Source of the DNA: Lachnospiraceae bacterium
Lineage (GTDB): Bacteria > Bacillota > Clostridia > Lachnospirales > Lachnospiraceae
Reading direction: 5' to 3'
DNA: 6,647 bases
Assembly: GCA_009774155.1 (NCBI GenBank)
Contig: VSNE01000150.1
Location: 1-6,647 of the forward strand
The notes beneath the pieces were generated by a model. That model was not told the DNA's origin. It saw only the letters and a list, made by a program, of their open reading frames with translations, and did no database searches. Positions 5,173-6,647 of this stretch are shown here, piece by piece (the stretch's first letter is position 1; every line of letters starts with the position of its first letter). Both the position numbers and the translations under genes were made by a program.

Positions 5173-5789
5173 AGAAAAAAGTATATCCACGTACAGGGGA
5201 CCGTCAAACTGTTTATTTGCAAAGTGTGGTTACAGACCCCCGCATCATGGTTGGGAAATATACGATGTATAATGATTTCGCGAATGATCCAGGAGATTTT
5301 CAGAAAAATAATGTTCTGTATCATTATCCTGTCAACGATGACAAGCTGATAATTGGAAAATTCTGTTCCATAGCGTGCGGTGCGAAATTTATTTTTACAA
5401 GCGGGAACCATACGCTGAAATCATTATCCACTTATCCATTTCCCATATTTTTTGAAGAGTGGGATCTGGCTGTGGCGAATGTAACAGAAGCATGGGACAA
5501 CAAAGGCGATATTGTGATAGGCAATGATGTGTGGATTGGATATGAGGCCGTTATTATGTCCGGGGTTACAATTGGCGACGGCGCGATTATCGGAACCCGC
5601 GCGCTGGTAACAAAGGATGTTCCGCCGTATACGATTGTCGGCGGTGTTCCGGCGAAACCGCTCAGGAAAAGATTTTCTGAGGAAGCGGCTGCATCACTGC
5701 TGGAAATCAGATGGTGGGAATGGCCGGACGAGAGAATTAAAGAAAATATTTCCGCGATTCAGGCCGGGAATATTCAAGCCTTGAAATGA
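5160..5789 (+). CDS. Xenobiotic (CatB/Vat-type) O-acetyltransferase
   Basis: This encodes 209 residues. The start ATG has CGGAGG seven bases upstream. It is a left-handed beta-helix hexapeptide-repeat acetyltransferase of the XAT branch, which uses acetyl-CoA to acetylate a drug hydroxyl and works as a cytoplasmic trimer. Visible family features are VGKYTMYNDF (31-40), YHYPVNDDKLIIGKFCSI (54-71), the likely catalytic H84 in GNHTL, STYPF (90-94), the hexapeptide-rich GNDVWIG region (121-127 onward), GGVPAKPLRKRF (161-172) and the C-terminal RWWEWP (184-189). Length is usual for CatB and Vat proteins. The YHYP-NDKL segment recalls streptogramin acetyltransferases and the GTRALVTKDV segment recalls CatB. 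Chloramphenicol, streptogramin A or neither could be the substrate. It is transcribed from its own promoter, ends in a strong terminator and may be controlled by its leader hairpin. Confidence 0.88.
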   Translation: MTISEKKVYPRTGDRQTVYLQSVVTDPRIMVGKYTMYNDFANDPGDFQKNNVLYHYPVNDDKLIIGKFCSIACGAKFIFTSGNHTLKSLSTYPFPIFFEEWDLAVANVTEAWDNKGDIVIGNDVWIGYEAVIMSGVTIGDGAIIGTRALVTKDVPPYTIVGGVPAKPLRKRFSEEAAASLLEIRWWEWPDERIKENISAIQAGNIQALK

Positions 5790-5812
5790 TTGTTGTTACT
5801 CCAATAAAGCAC

Positions 5813-5827
5813 TTCCAGATCCTGGAA
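5813..5827 (+). repeat. Small hairpin just upstream of the terminator
   Basis: TTCCAG (5813-5818) and CTGGAA (5822-5827) are perfect inverted copies with a three-base loop, two bases before the terminator stem. It may stabilise the mRNA 3' end or be incidental. Confidence 0.4.
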
Positions 5828-5829
5828 TG

Positions 5830-5870
5830 AAGAGTCGGCGCTTCAAAACGCCGGCTCTTATTTTATTTTT
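5830..5870 (+). terminator. Intrinsic terminator of the acetyltransferase
   Basis: AAGAGTCGGCG (5830-5840) pairs with CGCCGGCTCTT (5849-5859) over 11 bp with one T-G wobble and an eight-base loop. TTTTATTTTT (5861-5870) follows. It lies 41 bp after the acetyltransferase stop and ends that transcript. On the minus strand there is no T-run after the stem, so it is not a good terminator for the convergent gene. Confidence 0.9.
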
Positions 5871-5907
5871 CCATGTCCTGTGCAGTCAATATACCGGCGC
5901 AGGATGG
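5871..5907. repeat. Bulged inverted repeat between the convergent genes
   Basis: CCAT and CCTGTGC (5871-5883, with a two-base bulge) can pair with GCGCAGGATGG (5897-5907), including one G-T wobble. It follows the minus-strand DUF2461 gene, but a run of A, not T, comes after it on that strand. It is therefore not a standard terminator for that gene. It may be a 3'-end stabilising structure. Confidence 0.35.
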
Positions 5908-5931
5908 AACAAGTCCCGATGGCTTAGGCTT

Positions 5932-6615
5932 TTATCTTGTCGGCATCTGGAAATCCGCAAGCGCACGGTTCAGATAAGAGTTAAACGGCTTCATTTTTTT
6001 GAATATTTCTGCGGCTAAAGTGACAAGGCTGTCCCCGTTTCTCACTACATCATCACTAACAGGATATTCCACATACCAGCTTTTATATTTTAAATATTCC
6101 GCACAGGGATGCTCCTTATCATAGCCGGCCGGAACCCTTTTTAGCGCTGTTCCCTGTACCCGGAAGAGCTTTTTGAAATCCGCTGCTTCGGTGATCTGCT
6201 CCCATTCTTCCGGATATGCGGTTAAGTAATCGCGCACCATCGCGGTAGCCTCCTTAAACATATCCGCGAAAAGCCCGCCGCCTAAGAAGGACTGACCGCC
6301 CGGCTTTATCATTAAGTAGTATCCTACAGGGATCGGGAGCTTTCCATGGCCAGAAATATGGGCGCGGAATGCCGGGTTATAGGGGGATTTATCATGGCTG
6401 AAGCGGGTATCTCTTACCAGCTTAAAGGTCAGCTCCTTTGGCGCGCAGGAAAGGATGCTTTTGTCCGTTTCCCCGATCTTCCATATCAATTCTTGTAAAA
6501 GTGTTTCAAATTCCGCATTGGCAGCCTGATAGTCCGCTTTATGCGCATGATACCATTCCCGGTTGTTATTTTCACATAAAGAAGAAAGATAATTTAAAAT
6601 TAATTCTGTATTCAT
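5932..6615 (-). CDS. DUF2461 family protein of unknown function
   Basis: This encodes 227 residues, the usual size for DUF2461 (TIGR02453) proteins. The start is ATG at 6615, with AGGAG about 11 bases upstream on the minus strand, a slightly long spacing. Family features are the N-terminal NNREWYHAHKADY (17-29), FKLVRDTRFSHDKSPYNPAFRAHIS (64-88, with R68, D69, R71, D75, K76 and Y79 conserved in my recollection of the family), the following GYYLMIKPGG segment (98-107), LGGGLF (111-116) and a late KSWYVEYPVSDD stretch. There is no signal peptide or membrane segment, so it should be cytoplasmic. No biochemical role is established that I know of. It is convergent with the acetyltransferase and appears to be a separate unit. 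Its own promoter would lie mostly beyond the window edge. Confidence 0.88.
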   Translation of the reverse strand: MNTELILNYLSSLCENNNREWYHAHKADYQAANAEFETLLQELIWKIGETDKSILSCAPKELTFKLVRDTRFSHDKSPYNPAFRAHISGHGKLPIPVGYYLMIKPGGQSFLGGGLFADMFKEATAMVRDYLTAYPEEWEQITEAADFKKLFRVQGTALKRVPAGYDKEHPCAEYLKYKSWYVEYPVSDDVVRNGDSLVTLAAEIFKKMKPFNSYLNRALADFQMPTR

Positions 6616-6647
6616 AATGTAGATATCTCCTAGAGGCGTTTAATGGC

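Noticed and set aside
3693..5272. A second frame open across the rejoined IS site, from GTG 3693 to a stop at 5272.
   Set aside because: Most of it overlaps the acetyltransferase in another frame and the residues are Cys/Arg/Lys-rich without any recognisable pattern. It looks like a shadow.

Overview
The window looks like a chromosomal stretch of a gut-type Firmicute, most likely a Lachnospiraceae-like Clostridia. This is inferred from strong AGGAGG-type ribosome binding sites, an AgrA/AgrC-type LytTR two-component pair, a Gram-positive style lipoprotein and moderate, patchy base composition. No taxonomic marker gene is present, so the assignment is only an inference.

Layout. Bases 3-71 may be the tail of an upstream gene. 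At 95-709 lies a small, very acidic lipoprotein of unknown function. A gap of about 260 bp follows. It carries a good sigma-A promoter preceded by a 21-bp-phased direct repeat that fits a LytTR-regulator binding site. This promoter leads into a translationally coupled LytTR response regulator (974-1690) and a polytopic GHKL sensor kinase (1687-3078). No AgrB/AgrD genes accompany them. After a 92-bp gap with a 17-bp perfect palindrome comes a 162-residue highly charged coiled-coil protein of unknown function (3171-3659). A complete IS3-family insertion sequence (3718-4996, minus strand) follows, with TG...CA ends, a 4-bp target duplication (ACAG), overlapping orfA/orfB joined by an A7 -1 frameshift site, and its own promoter. 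Just beyond the IS is a promoter (5027-5055), a roughly 100-nt leader and a CatB/Vat-type xenobiotic acetyltransferase (5160-5789) with a strong intrinsic terminator. The last gene, on the minus strand, encodes a DUF2461 protein (5932-6615), convergent with the acetyltransferase.

How the parts may work together. The kinase and regulator form one signalling unit, and the repeat upstream of their promoter suggests autoregulation. The coiled-coil gene may be an output or accessory gene, but only position supports that. The acetyltransferase is a separate unit. Its leader contains a possible 12-codon ORF with its own ribosome binding site. The last codons of that ORF form one arm of an 11-bp perfect inverted repeat whose other arm is the acetyltransferase start codon region. 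This layout resembles drug-inducible translational attenuation and is the most interesting feature in the window. The IS has inserted about 26 bp upstream of the acetyltransferase -35 box without breaking a recognisable gene.
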